A DNA stretch of 64,000 nucleotides from Bryobacterales bacterium (lineage in GTDB: Bacteria; Acidobacteriota; Terriglobia; Bryobacterales; Bryobacteraceae). The notes under the pieces are model-generated. The model did not search any database. It had not been told where the DNA came from and saw nothing but the letters and a program-made list of their open reading frames with translations. Location: assembly GCA_016789745.1 (NCBI GenBank), contig JAEUQF010000230.1, positions 36,586-100,585 of the forward strand, in the 5' to 3' direction. The position numbers were made by a program, and so were the translations under genes. This document shows, piece by piece, positions 52,110-63,320 of the stretch (position 1 is its first letter; each line of letters opens with the position of its first letter).

Positions 52110-53301
52110 CCGCCGCCACCTGTCGCGCCGCCGCGCGCTCCGCTCTCTTGCCGGCTTTCTGGCCGCTTCGCCCCTAGTGCAGGCGCAACGGGAGATCGTC
52201 TACACGCCGGACCGCATGCCCACGCTCGACGACATCGTGAATGTTTTTGAGATGGAGCCTGTCTGCCGCCTGCGCCTGCCCAAGCAGAACTATGACTTCA
52301 TCGCCGGCGGCGTGGACAACGAATGGACCATGAAGCGCAACCGCGACGCGTTCGATCGCTTCACCATTCACCCGCGCATGCTGGTGAACACCATGAAGAT
52401 GGATCTATCCACCACACTGTTCGGCACGAAGATCGGCATGCCAGTGCTGGTGGCGCCGACGGCCGGCCATCAACTGGCGCATCCCGATGGCGAAGAGGCT
52501 ACGGCTAAAGCTGCCGCCGCCAGCAAGACCATTATGTGTGTCAGCAGCGTCGCCAGCCTTCCGTTTGAGAAGATCGCCCAGGCTACCGATGCTCCGAAGT
52601 GGTGGCAACTGTATCCCCGCGAGGATGATGAGTCTACCGAAGCCCGCGTCAGGGCAGCTGTGGCTGCCGGGTACAAGGCCGTCATCCTCACCGTGGATGC
52701 TCCGTACAACTCCCATCGCGAACGTCTGCTGCGCAACCGCGAAGCCGGGCAGGTTCCCGGACAGGGTGCGGCCACCACCACCAGTGCGCCGCGCCGTCGC
52801 CGCGGTGCGGCCGAAACAGCTCATCCTTATCGCCTGCAACCCGCGCTGGTGGCTGCCTGGGACTGGACCTACGTCAAGCGAGTCAAGGATTGGGCGAAGG
52901 TTCCGGTGCTGGTGAAAGGCTTGCTAACGGCGGAAGATGCGGGCTTGGCGAAGGAGCATGGCGCCGATGGCATCGTGGTCTCGAATCACGGTGGCCGGTA
53001 CCTGGACTATGCTCCCTCCACTATTGAAGTTCTGCCGGAGATCCTGAAGGAAGTGAATGGCCGCATGCCGGTGCTGATCGACAGTGGCTTCCGCCGCGGC
53101 ACCGATATCCTCAAGGCCCTGGCGTTGGGTGCCAATGCCGTGCTGGTGGGGCGTCCGCCGTTATGGGGACTTGGCGCATTCGGTCAAGCCGGGGTGGAGA
53201 AGGTGCTCCAGATGCTGGAAAGCGAACTGGCGCTGGCGATGGGATTAGCCGGGCAAACCACCATCCAGGGCCTGAGACCCAGCTTAGTGCGCCTGCACTA
53301 G
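52096..53301 (+). CDS. Tat-exported FMN alpha-hydroxyacid oxidase/dehydrogenase
   Basis: 401 aa. The N-terminus contains two Arg pairs before a hydrophobic stretch (RRRALRSLAGFLAAS), a Tat-type signal. FMN barrel motifs are YDFIAGGVDNEWTMKRN, PVLVAPTAGHQLAHPDGE, GYKAVILTVDAPY, VKGLLTAEDAGLAKEHG, and the active-site SNHGGRYLD with the catalytic His and Arg. This class oxidises L-lactate, glycolate or mandelate to the keto acid. The exported location and the overlap with a five-heme cytochrome gene point to a dehydrogenase passing electrons to the cytochrome rather than an oxidase. The gene ends 18 bases into the convergent TlpA-like gene. Confidence 0.88.
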   Translation: MTHADRRHLSRRRALRSLAGFLAASPLVQAQREIVYTPDRMPTLDDIVNVFEMEPVCRLRLPKQNYDFIAGGVDNEWTMKRNRDAFDRFTIHPRMLVNTMKMDLSTTLFGTKIGMPVLVAPTAGHQLAHPDGEEATAKAAAASKTIMCVSSVASLPFEKIAQATDAPKWWQLYPREDDESTEARVRAAVAAGYKAVILTVDAPYNSHRERLLRNREAGQVPGQGAATTTSAPRRRRGAAETAHPYRLQPALVAAWDWTYVKRVKDWAKVPVLVKGLLTAEDAGLAKEHGADGIVVSNHGGRYLDYAPSTIEVLPEILKEVNGRMPVLIDSGFRRGTDILKALALGANAVLVGRPPLWGLGAFGQAGVEKVLQMLESELALAMGLAGQTTIQGLRPSLVRLH

Positions 53302-54462
53302 TTCCTCTACCAGTTCCGTAATCTCCCGCTTCAACTGGACGTGCCGTGTACCGGTGGATGGCCCGTCGAAGCCCGCGTGAATCAGCTTCACTTTGCCATC
53401 CCGCCCGATGTAGATGTTCGTAGGGTAGGCGCCGAAGTTTTCCAGTTGCGGCAGCGTTTTCTCCAGATCCTCGGTGGCGCCCGCGTAGAGGATCGGGTAG
53501 GGTGGCTTGTACTTTGCCTGGAACAGTCGCAGTTGGCGGAGGTCGCGTTCCGCCTCGCCCGTGTATTCGAAGGCCAGCGAGATGATCTCCAGGCCCTTAT
53601 CGTGAAACTTGGCCCATAGCTCCTTGAGCAATGGAATCTCTTCATGGCAATTCGGGCACCAACTGCCCATGATGTTCACCAGCACGACCTTCCCTTGAAA
53701 CCGTTGGTCGGTGCCGGCGAGCAGCCTGCCGTCCACGTCGCGGAAAGAGAAGCGGAGGCGCTCCCGCGGGTCCTTCATGCGTGTGTAGGCAGTGGCGTCC
53801 GGCGGCTTCTCCCGCATTTCCGATGCCCTGCGGCCGCGTACGTTTGCCGTGCCGTCCATCATGCCCGTCAGCACGCCATCGCTTCCAATGGTTGCGGCAA
53901 GCAACGTGGAGCGAATGCCGTCGAAGCGGCTGATGCGCAGGGATCGCCCGTCCACGAATCCGCTCAACAGACCGGAATCACCGCTCACGGCAAGCAGGGT
54001 ACCCTCCAACTTGCTGCCGGTCTGCGTCAGTTGCGCCTGCCAGATGCTGCGCTTTCCGGCATCGGTGACTTCCAGCGTCCATTCGCCGGAGACATTCAGC
54101 GCGGGTGGCTGCCTGGGTGCGAACAGCGGCTGCCGCTGCGCGAGGAACTCGCGTTTGCGGATCTCTCTGCGCCAGGTTCGGGTGTAGACGCCGGCGAACT
54201 TGGTGCCATCGAAGTCCGCTTCCAGCACGCCATCCCAGTGATTGAAGTGCAGCCGCAGCTTGCGGCCATCGAAGGTGCCGGAACTGGAGCGCTCGCGGTC
54301 CGGGCCATTCAAAAAGGCTCCTGACCACGCGTTGCCGCGTTGTTCCAACTGCAATTGAAAACCGGCGAAATCGCCGTTCGGAAGCTTGACCGCCGCATGC
54401 CAGACACCGGTAACACTCTGTGCATGGGCCGTCGCGCACAGGGCAAGGACCCGGAGTAGCAT
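53284..54462 (-). CDS. TlpA-like thioredoxin-fold protein with N-terminal beta domain
   Basis: 392 aa with a short signal peptide (MLLRVLALCATAHAQ). The first 250 residues are beta-rich, with two repeats of the pattern G.W...V....G, resembling secreted lipocalin-like modules. The C-terminal thioredoxin-like domain begins near residue 245 and has the redox pair in SWCPNCHEE (C269, C272) and the TlpA/ResA-type FGAYPTNIYIGRDGKV. Periplasmic TlpA proteins reduce cytochrome apoproteins and copper-site proteins. It neighbours a multiheme cytochrome gene on the opposite strand, overlapping the FMN gene by 18 bases. The substrate is unknown. Confidence 0.82.
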   Translation of the reverse strand: MLLRVLALCATAHAQSVTGVWHAAVKLPNGDFAGFQLQLEQRGNAWSGAFLNGPDRERSSSGTFDGRKLRLHFNHWDGVLEADFDGTKFAGVYTRTWRREIRKREFLAQRQPLFAPRQPPALNVSGEWTLEVTDAGKRSIWQAQLTQTGSKLEGTLLAVSGDSGLLSGFVDGRSLRISRFDGIRSTLLAATIGSDGVLTGMMDGTANVRGRRASEMREKPPDATAYTRMKDPRERLRFSFRDVDGRLLAGTDQRFQGKVVLVNIMGSWCPNCHEEIPLLKELWAKFHDKGLEIISLAFEYTGEAERDLRQLRLFQAKYKPPYPILYAGATEDLEKTLPQLENFGAYPTNIYIGRDGKVKLIHAGFDGPSTGTRHVQLKREITELVEELVQAH

Positions 54463-54523
54463 ATCGCTATGATGCCACGCCGGCCGAAGGGGCCCGGTAC
54501 ACCGTTGCTACACTGAGGGAACC

Positions 54524-57151
54524 ATGATCGCCTGGGTTGCTGCAGCGCTCGTGTTGTTTCTGCTGCCGGCGCTCGCGGCGGGCGCTACCTGCACGGCCCA
54601 CGGCGTTGTCACCGATACCTCCGGTGCTGTTGTCCCGAACGCTGCGGTCTCACTGGCTACTGCCGCGCGGCTCGTTCTGGCCAGCGGGCGTTCCCACGCC
54701 GATGGGCGGTTCTCGCTGGGCCCGTTACCCTGCGGCGACTACGTTCTCTCGGTGGCCCGCGATGGGCTGGCCGAAAGTCGGCGATTGGTGCGATTAACGA
54801 CCGTGCTTGCGCCCATTGCCGTGGAACTTGTCCCAGTGCCCGTCGAAGAGCAACTCACCGTCACGGCGGAAGCCGGTGCCATCGGCAGCACCCTGGCAGT
54901 GGATGCACGCGTCACCGCGGTACCGCGCCTGCTGCTGCAACAGCGTGTGAAGAGCGTGCTGACCGAATCGGCACAAGGCGAGACTGGCGTTCATGAGCAG
55001 CGTACCGCTCCAGCCATGGGCTCCTTCCTGGTGCGCGGGTTGACGGGAAAGAACGTCTCCGTCTATCGCGATGGCTTCCGCTATACCACCGCCATCCAGC
55101 GCGGCGGTGTCTCTACGTTTCAAAACCTGGTAAGCCCCGATGTGCTGGATCGCGTCGAGTTCGTGCGCGGATCGAACAGCGCGCAGTACGGATCCGATTC
55201 CATTGGCGGCACGGTGAACCTGTTGTCTGCCGCGGTGCCGGAAGGTGCCGGGCGCATCAGCGGACAGGCAACAGCCTTTGGCGACACGGCCTCGGCAACG
55301 TTCGGCAGTTCGCTCTTGCTGGCCGTCATGGACGATCGCTGGGATATCGTCAGTGTGCTGAACGGACAACGCGTGAACACCGTCCGCGCCGCGCAAGGGC
55401 TGGATTCGCATGCTGCCGTCACGCGCTTTTTCGGGCTGCCCGCACACATCCTCGGCGAACGGCTTCCCGATACCGGCTTCACCCAATATGGCGGATCCTT
55501 CCATGGACAGTTTCGGGCCCGGCCGGAGCGCCAACTTGTGGTCCACTATGAGCGCGGCCAGCAGGATGGCGCCAAACGCTACGACCAACTGGCTGGCGGC
55601 GACGGCAACCTCATCGCCGACCTGCGAAACCTCATGCTGGATTTTGGTTACCTGCGTCACCATGCCTATGCGTGGGGGCCACTCGATCACCTGATGTTCG
55701 GCGTTAGCTACAATGCCCAACGCGAGGAGCGTGTCAATCAGGGCGGGCAGGGTAACCCGGTGGGCTCCATTTCGCATCAGTATGAACGGGTGGCGGCCTG
55801 GGGTGTAAGCCTGCTCGCGCAGAAGCGGGCCGGTGTGCATGATCTGGCCCTAGGCGGCGAAGGCTACCTGGAGCGGGTGGCGGCGCCTTCGTTCACGTAC
55901 AACCCCGCTAGCGGTGCCGTCGCCAGTGCCCGCGCGCGCGTTCCGGATGGGGCGCGTTACCTGAGTCACGGGGTGTTTGTTCAGGATGCCTGGCAACCGT
56001 TCCGACGGCTGCGTGTCAGCGGTTCACTCCGCTTTGGCGGTGCCAGCTACCAGTCTCTCCGCACCTTACCGCGGGACTCGCTAGCTGCCAATGGTCTCAC
56101 CGGCCGCGTCGGCGCCAGTTACAACGTAGCTGCATCGGTCTTCCTGCATGGCCGCTATAGCCGTGGTTTTCGTGTCCCCAATATCACTGACCTCGGCACC
56201 CTGGGCCTCCAGGGCAACGGCGCCTTTGAAGCGAATCCCAATGATGTCATCGCGCGCGGCGGCACTATCGGCGACCGTGCCGATGATCGCGCGCAGGCAA
56301 CCGGACGACCCGTGGAGCGGCTGCGTCCGGAGTACAGCAATAACTACGAAGGCGGCGTTTCCCTGCAGCATCGCACCGTGCGCGCCGAGTTCACGGCCTT
56401 TCGTATGGACTTGGGGAACACCATCGTCTCGCAGACTCTGCTGCTGCCCTCCGGCGCCGTTGGACAGCCGCTTGGCGATCAGGTGATTACGAGGCAACTC
56501 GTCTCCGGTGCTGTCTACGTGCCGCTCTCCACGGGCCCGGTTCTGGTGCGTTCGAACTACTTCGGCGCTCGGTTGTGGGGACTGGAGCACGCGCTGCGGC
56601 TGGCGCTCACACCGCACCTCAGTTTTCAGCAAAACCTGACGTACGTCCGGGCAGAGGACGAACGCACCGGCCTGCCACCTGACATCGAGCCTGGCATCCC
56701 GCCGCTAACGGTGAACCCCACGCTGCGCTATACCCGCCATCGCCTCTTTGTCGAACCCTATGCGTTGCTCGCGGGCCGTCAGAAGCGGCTCTCTTCGCTG
56801 GCATTGGCGGACCGTCGCATTGGCGCCACGCGCAGCCGCGCCAACATCGCAAACTTCTTCAACAACGGAGCGCGCGTACGAGGGCTGGTCAGCGGCGGAC
56901 GCTTACTGGCGACGGGCGAAACGCTGGAGCAGGTGCAGAACCGGGTGTTGGGAACGGCTGCCTCCGCGCCCCTCTATAGCGCCATTCCCGGCTACGGGCT
57001 GTTCGGATTGCGAGCTGGTGTCCCTCTGGGGGCACGGGGGGACGTCTTTGTCGATTTCAGCAATGCTTTCGACAAGACCTATCGCGGGATCGGGTGGGGG
57101 ATTGCAGGCACGGGACGCAGCCTGCTCCTGCGATACAGGCTGCGTTTCTGA
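54524..57151 (+). CDS. TonB-dependent receptor with carboxypeptidase-regulatory N-terminus
   Basis: 875 aa. A signal peptide (MIAWVAAALVLFLLPALAAGA) precedes a carboxypeptidase-regulatory-like domain (GVVTDTSGAVVPNAAVSL, GRFSLGPLPCGDYVLSV), typical of acidobacterial receptors. The plug domain (about 115-230) ends VRGSNSAQYGSDSIGGTVNLLS, and a 22-strand barrel follows to the C-terminal aromatic residue (RYRLRF). It imports an unknown large ligand with TonB energy. GAGGGAACC lies just before ATG 54524. Divergent from the TlpA-like gene (61 bases), convergent with the lipoprotein (seven bases). Confidence 0.9.
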   Translation: MIAWVAAALVLFLLPALAAGATCTAHGVVTDTSGAVVPNAAVSLATAARLVLASGRSHADGRFSLGPLPCGDYVLSVARDGLAESRRLVRLTTVLAPIAVELVPVPVEEQLTVTAEAGAIGSTLAVDARVTAVPRLLLQQRVKSVLTESAQGETGVHEQRTAPAMGSFLVRGLTGKNVSVYRDGFRYTTAIQRGGVSTFQNLVSPDVLDRVEFVRGSNSAQYGSDSIGGTVNLLSAAVPEGAGRISGQATAFGDTASATFGSSLLLAVMDDRWDIVSVLNGQRVNTVRAAQGLDSHAAVTRFFGLPAHILGERLPDTGFTQYGGSFHGQFRARPERQLVVHYERGQQDGAKRYDQLAGGDGNLIADLRNLMLDFGYLRHHAYAWGPLDHLMFGVSYNAQREERVNQGGQGNPVGSISHQYERVAAWGVSLLAQKRAGVHDLALGGEGYLERVAAPSFTYNPASGAVASARARVPDGARYLSHGVFVQDAWQPFRRLRVSGSLRFGGASYQSLRTLPRDSLAANGLTGRVGASYNVAASVFLHGRYSRGFRVPNITDLGTLGLQGNGAFEANPNDVIARGGTIGDRADDRAQATGRPVERLRPEYSNNYEGGVSLQHRTVRAEFTAFRMDLGNTIVSQTLLLPSGAVGQPLGDQVITRQLVSGAVYVPLSTGPVLVRSNYFGARLWGLEHALRLALTPHLSFQQNLTYVRAEDERTGLPPDIEPGIPPLTVNPTLRYTRHRLFVEPYALLAGRQKRLSSLALADRRIGATRSRANIANFFNNGARVRGLVSGGRLLATGETLEQVQNRVLGTAASAPLYSAIPGYGLFGLRAGVPLGARGDVFVDFSNAFDKTYRGIGWGIAGTGRSLLLRYRLRF

Positions 57152-57158
57152 AACGGGA

Positions 57159-57995
57159 CTACGACGTCTTGCGAGCGTTCGCCTTTTTCAGTACGTCCTG
57201 AATCTTCGTCGTCAGTTCCTTCTTCTCCTTGCCGTCCGGCGCTTCCTTAATCAGTTCCAGTGCTTCGTTTGAAAGCGCCTTCAGCATGTCGGGGCGGTCC
57301 AGTTTGCGGGCGTCGTATAGCTGCGCGCCGTCGAACAGCGTCTTGGCCATCGACATGGCAAACACCGGCAGCGCAACCTTCGCCGGTGGTGTCTGGAAAG
57401 CCGCGCGACCCTTGGCTGCGTCGTCACCGGCGCCGACGGCGTCCGTTACGGCCAGCACAACGCCACGCTGCACAGCGGCCTTACGGGCCTTCTCAATCTC
57501 CACCGGCGGTAGCAGTATGCCCTTTGATGCCTGCACTAACGCCGCCACCGGCGCCGCACTGCCGGACGGAAACGGAAAGTCCAGCGCGACTTCACTGGGC
57601 TTGGCCGCCTTGAACTTCTGCCACGATTCCAGCAACTGCATGGTCAGGTTGCCGGATACCGAACGGGCGTCGTTCAGGCTCTTGCGGAACGGCATGGGAT
57701 TGGTCTTGTTCTCGCGGCCGCCGTATTCGAACTTCTCGGCGAAATCCAGGTAGCCGCGGAGCATGCCGGACAACATCACCAATCGCCACGGACGGGCGCG
57801 TTCGGTGAACTCGTTCTGGGACTTCAACAACTGTTCCAGATGGTCATTGGTCTTCATGAAATCGCCGGCGGCGTATGATTCCTGAGCCGCCTGCCAGTAG
57901 AAGGCCGGGGTTCCCTTGGCCGGTGGCGCCGGCTGGTTAGAACAGGACGAGAGCAGTGAGAACAGCAGGACTCCAACAACAGGGATGGGGCGCAT
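57159..57995 (-). CDS. lipoprotein, unknown function
   Basis: 278 aa from ATG 57995, chosen because AAAGGAG lies eight bases upstream and the first residues form a lipobox signal (MRPIPVVGVLLFSLLSSC, Cys18). The mature region is mostly helical: an N-terminal region resembling tetratricopeptide-like pairs, then an Ala/Lys/Val-rich body and a Lys-rich tail (EKKELTTKIQDVLKKANARK). I do not recognise the family. It is probably anchored to the inner face of the outer membrane, based on the Ser after Cys, which is inference. Confidence 0.75.
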   Translation of the reverse strand: MRPIPVVGVLLFSLLSSCSNQPAPPAKGTPAFYWQAAQESYAAGDFMKTNDHLEQLLKSQNEFTERARPWRLVMLSGMLRGYLDFAEKFEYGGRENKTNPMPFRKSLNDARSVSGNLTMQLLESWQKFKAAKPSEVALDFPFPSGSAAPVAALVQASKGILLPPVEIEKARKAAVQRGVVLAVTDAVGAGDDAAKGRAAFQTPPAKVALPVFAMSMAKTLFDGAQLYDARKLDRPDMLKALSNEALELIKEAPDGKEKKELTTKIQDVLKKANARKTS

Positions 57996-58073
57996 TGGGT
58001 CTCCTTTGCTTGATGTGAGGGTTATCACAGCCATCTCCCGGTGACAAGGGGTGGCGCCCCGCTCCGGTCACTT

Positions 58074-58946
58074 TCACCTGGGCTGCAGCAGTTGCGCGAT
58101 GTACCAGGAGTTGCCGGACGGATCCTTCACCGTGCCGCTGCGTTCTCCGTAAGGTTGATCTCTGGGCGGGCTGATCAACTCGCCACCCGCCGCCACCGCG
58201 CGTTCACAGGCGGCATCGGCGTCTTCCACGTAATAGTGCAGGCCGACCGGCGTTGCGGGCCATTGCGGCGAAGCGTCGCTGAACTCCAGGACCGTATCGC
58301 CGATGCGTATTTTCGCGTGCGGAATGCGGCCTTCCGGACTGCTGCCGACGTAGATAGCCTCGGCGCCCAATCCCTCTTTCAGGAACTCGATCAGGCGTGC
58401 GGCGCCGTTCGCCATGATGTAGGGTGTCAGGCTGCGCAGCGGTTCCATGATGTAATGCTCGCCCTGGTGGGTGGCCAGGAACCAGGAATTGCCGGCGACG
58501 TCGCGCACGCCGGCTTCGCGATCACCGTAGGGCCGCGAGGTGGGCTCGTACAGCGATTCGGCTCCGGCCTTGAGCGCCGCCTGATAGGCAGCATCCACAT
58601 CCGGCACATAGTAGTGCAGGCAGACCGGCGCCGGCGCGAACTGCTCGTTCGATTCCCCACATTCCAGCACGCAGCCGCTCATGCGGATCTCGGCGTGCAT
58701 CAGGCTGCCATCCGGCCTCGGTACACGCATCGTGTTTTCGGCGCCAAAGGCCTGCTCGACAAAGGTCAGGAAGGCCTCGGCCGTCCCTCTCGGCAGTACC
58801 GGGTAAGCGGTGACTGCTGTGAAGCCGGCGGGTGCCGGGCTTTTCACCATCTCATGTGCACTCATCTCCAACTCCTTTCGTAGCCGGTTACGGAAGGACC
58901 GTTCCGGCATCCACTGCATGGCGCGGAGGAAGCTTTGCCTGGTCAT
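58074..58946 (-). CDS. two-domain VOC (glyoxalase-like) protein
   Basis: 290 aa from ATG 58946, which overlaps the stop of the sigma gene by four bases (ATGA). A second candidate start at 58865 has a better site (AAAGGAGTTGGAG), so two forms are possible. The first 28 residues (MTRQSFLRAMQWMPERSF...) resemble the short leader often seen on proteins next to sigma factors. Two VOC domains follow: one around TAYPVLPRGTAEAFLTFVEQAFGAE and one around PYIMANGAARLIEFLKEGLGAE, each ending with DPxGNSW. They may bind or degrade a small molecule; the substrate is unknown. Confidence 0.84.
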   Translation of the reverse strand: MTRQSFLRAMQWMPERSFRNRLRKELEMSAHEMVKSPAPAGFTAVTAYPVLPRGTAEAFLTFVEQAFGAENTMRVPRPDGSLMHAEIRMSGCVLECGESNEQFAPAPVCLHYYVPDVDAAYQAALKAGAESLYEPTSRPYGDREAGVRDVAGNSWFLATHQGEHYIMEPLRSLTPYIMANGAARLIEFLKEGLGAEAIYVGSSPEGRIPHAKIRIGDTVLEFSDASPQWPATPVGLHYYVEDADAACERAVAAGGELISPPRDQPYGERSGTVKDPSGNSWYIAQLLQPR

Positions 58947-59479
58947 CGGCTCCTCCCCATCTGTTCGCGCAAGGTGCGTATGGCGCGGAACTGCAGTTGC
59001 TTGATGGCACCTTCGCTGCGGCCCAACGCGTTCGCGGCTTCAGCCACACTCTTCTCGGCGACGAACCGCAGTTCGAGGACCTGCTGTTGCTCTTTGGGAA
59101 GCCTGCGGATCAGGCGAAAGAGCTTTGCGGCATCTTCCGTTTCGCGATCCGCAGGCTGGGCTTCCTCCACCACCTGCTGCACTTCACGCCGGCGCTGGCG
59201 ACCGGCATCGGCAATCGCGTTCCTCGCGATACGGTAGAGCCAGGCCAGAAACCCGCCACCGCGCGATTCGAAATGCGGCAGGCCGCGCAGGGCGCTGTGA
59301 AACACCTCCGAGGTGATATCCTGCGCGGTTTCGCGGTCGGCTACGCGCCGGATCACGAAGATCCAGACCCGCTCGAAGTACAGTTCGTAGAGTTCGGCGA
59401 ATTGGCGCGGATCGCGTTGCGCGGCTTCAACCAAGTGCCGTTCGTCGAGTCCCGCCCTGTCGTGCTGCGGTGGCGCCAT
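58943..59479 (-). CDS. ECF RNA polymerase sigma factor
   Basis: 178 aa. Region 2 (AELYELYFERVWIFVIRRVADRETAQDITSEVF, then GFLAWLYRIARNAIADAGR) and region 4 (LRFVAEKSVAEAANALGRSEGAIKQLQFRAI) are intact. It overlaps the VOC-protein gene by four bases and no anti-sigma gene is visible, so the VOC protein is a possible regulator or effector of its regulon. A 49-base gap separates it from the upstream phosphatase gene. Confidence 0.88.
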   Translation of the reverse strand: MAPPQHDRAGLDERHLVEAAQRDPRQFAELYELYFERVWIFVIRRVADRETAQDITSEVFHSALRGLPHFESRGGGFLAWLYRIARNAIADAGRQRRREVQQVVEEAQPADRETEDAAKLFRLIRRLPKEQQQVLELRFVAEKSVAEAANALGRSEGAIKQLQFRAIRTLREQMGRSR

Positions 59480-59528
59480 CCTCTTACCCGTCTAACGTAG
59501 CAAGGGCCCACCGGTTACGGCGATTTTT

Positions 59529-61088
59529 TCAGCCGCGGCGTTTGAGGACGGTTGTACGGTATGGCTGCAACCGGTCGATGGCGTCCAGGCCTTGTTCGGG
59601 TGTCCAGCGGAAGGAGCGGACGGTGGTGGCGGCCGGATCGAAATCGACCAGCAGGAAGCCGTTCTCTTCCAGGGCTGGCAGTTTCTCGTCCACCTCGACA
59701 TGCAGCGAAGGGTACGGGCGGGTGCGGCGTCCCTTGGATGGCCAGCCATCGCCGGTGCCTAACGCTCCGGACAAGAAGCAGTTCACTGGGTTGGCGCGCA
59801 GGTCGGTGGAGCCGGTACGCAGCAGTTGCGCTTCGCCGTGGGCGTGCATGTCGCCGCTGATCCAGAGCGGAATGTGGCTGGGCTGGGCAGAGAGCGCCTG
59901 CATCAGGCGGTCATGCTGAGAGGTCCATCCGCTTTGGTAGAAGGGCTTCTCCGCCTTGAGGCTGAGCTTACCCGCGGCGTCCAGGAAGTCGGGGTACCAG
60001 TCGCCCCACTTGCCCGCGCTCCACACCGGCGGCATGGAGGAGAGATAGGCCACGTGCGCCATGCCGCGATCCTGCAGCCTCGCTTTGAGCCACTGCTCGG
60101 TTTCGGGCGGGACGACCCAGGCGTTCGGACCGGCCAGCGACAGATAACGGCGGCAGTCGAACAGGCAGATCTCGGCCAGGCTGCCGAACCGGAGCGTGCC
60201 GTAGCTTTCGCCGCATCCGGCGGGTTTATCTACGGCCGAGGCGCCTGGCAGGCCGAGCGGGCGGTTGGCGTCCGGCAGGAACTCCGGATAGCAGAGGTTG
60301 CGCGTGCCGCGGCCCAACTGGACCATGAAGTGATCGGGCGGGTAGGTGACCATGGTCGCGTTGGCATCATCATTTTCGAAGTAGTCGTGGTCGTCCTGGA
60401 GAAAGAAGGAGGGCACGCCGCGGAAGCGCGTTTCGTAGAGCTTGAGGATCTGCTGCCGGCACACTCGCTTCAACACGTCTTCGTTGGCGGTGCCCATCAC
60501 GGGCGCGGTGCGTTCGAAGCGTCCGGTGGCGGCGATGAGATCCTCGCGATAGCGCGGCGGAGCGCCTGTCTGGCGCAAGTCCCAATAGATGTGGTCGCCA
60601 TTGGCAATGTGGGCGTCGGGCTGGAAGGAGAGGGCTCGGTCCAGCAGGCGGTGGCGCGTGGGGAGCGGCAGGAAGTAGGCGGGACCGTGGCCCGGCTGAA
60701 TCCTCTCGTCGCCGCCGGCGCAGGTGTGGATGAGCACGCGGAAGCGTTCGGGTCGGGCACCCGGGACAGGGAAGGTGCGCAGTTCCCAGGGGTCGCAAAG
60801 CGGTTTCTTCTTCGCATCGAACAACTGCAGGTTGTGCGGCTGCCCGGGTGCGAGCGCGGTGGCATCAAAGGACCAGAACTCGCCCCGGGTGTCGGTCATA
60901 CGTCCAGGGAAGGTGCGTGTGCCGGCACGCAGGACTGGAGCGTTGGCGAGGGGTGCTTCGAAGGAGGCCTTCAGGAGAATACGATCATGGCTGGCAGTAG
61001 GGATGAGGTGGCGAACCTTACCCGGTTGCCAGGAGGAGGACGGGGCCGCCGCGACCGCGGAGGCGAGTAGAAACTGACGCCGTTGCAT
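59529..61088 (-). CDS. Tat-exported PhoD-like metallophosphatase
   Basis: 519 aa. A twin-Arg signal (MQRRQFLLASAVAAAP) is followed by a small beta domain (about 25-105) and a metallophosphatase core with metal ligands in HIANGDHIYWD, FLQDDHDYFENDD and WISGDMHAHG. PhoD-type enzymes cleave phosphodiesters and monoesters in the periplasm. Unlike most PhoD proteins, the third metal-binding stretch contains two His separated by one residue, so the substrate may be different. The hybrid kinase gene ends 22 bases upstream on the same strand. Confidence 0.85.
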   Translation of the reverse strand: MQRRQFLLASAVAAAPSSSWQPGKVRHLIPTASHDRILLKASFEAPLANAPVLRAGTRTFPGRMTDTRGEFWSFDATALAPGQPHNLQLFDAKKKPLCDPWELRTFPVPGARPERFRVLIHTCAGGDERIQPGHGPAYFLPLPTRHRLLDRALSFQPDAHIANGDHIYWDLRQTGAPPRYREDLIAATGRFERTAPVMGTANEDVLKRVCRQQILKLYETRFRGVPSFFLQDDHDYFENDDANATMVTYPPDHFMVQLGRGTRNLCYPEFLPDANRPLGLPGASAVDKPAGCGESYGTLRFGSLAEICLFDCRRYLSLAGPNAWVVPPETEQWLKARLQDRGMAHVAYLSSMPPVWSAGKWGDWYPDFLDAAGKLSLKAEKPFYQSGWTSQHDRLMQALSAQPSHIPLWISGDMHAHGEAQLLRTGSTDLRANPVNCFLSGALGTGDGWPSKGRRTRPYPSLHVEVDEKLPALEENGFLLVDFDPAATTVRSFRWTPEQGLDAIDRLQPYRTTVLKRRG

Positions 61089-61110
61089 CGGTCCCTACTC
61101 TATACGCTTT

Positions 61111-63252
<2,142 letters not shown>

Positions 63253-63320
63253 GAGGCTCTCTCCCGGCTTGGTTTAAGCCGAACCTGCGTGTGACTTCTG
63301 ATTTTCTAAGAAATCATACC

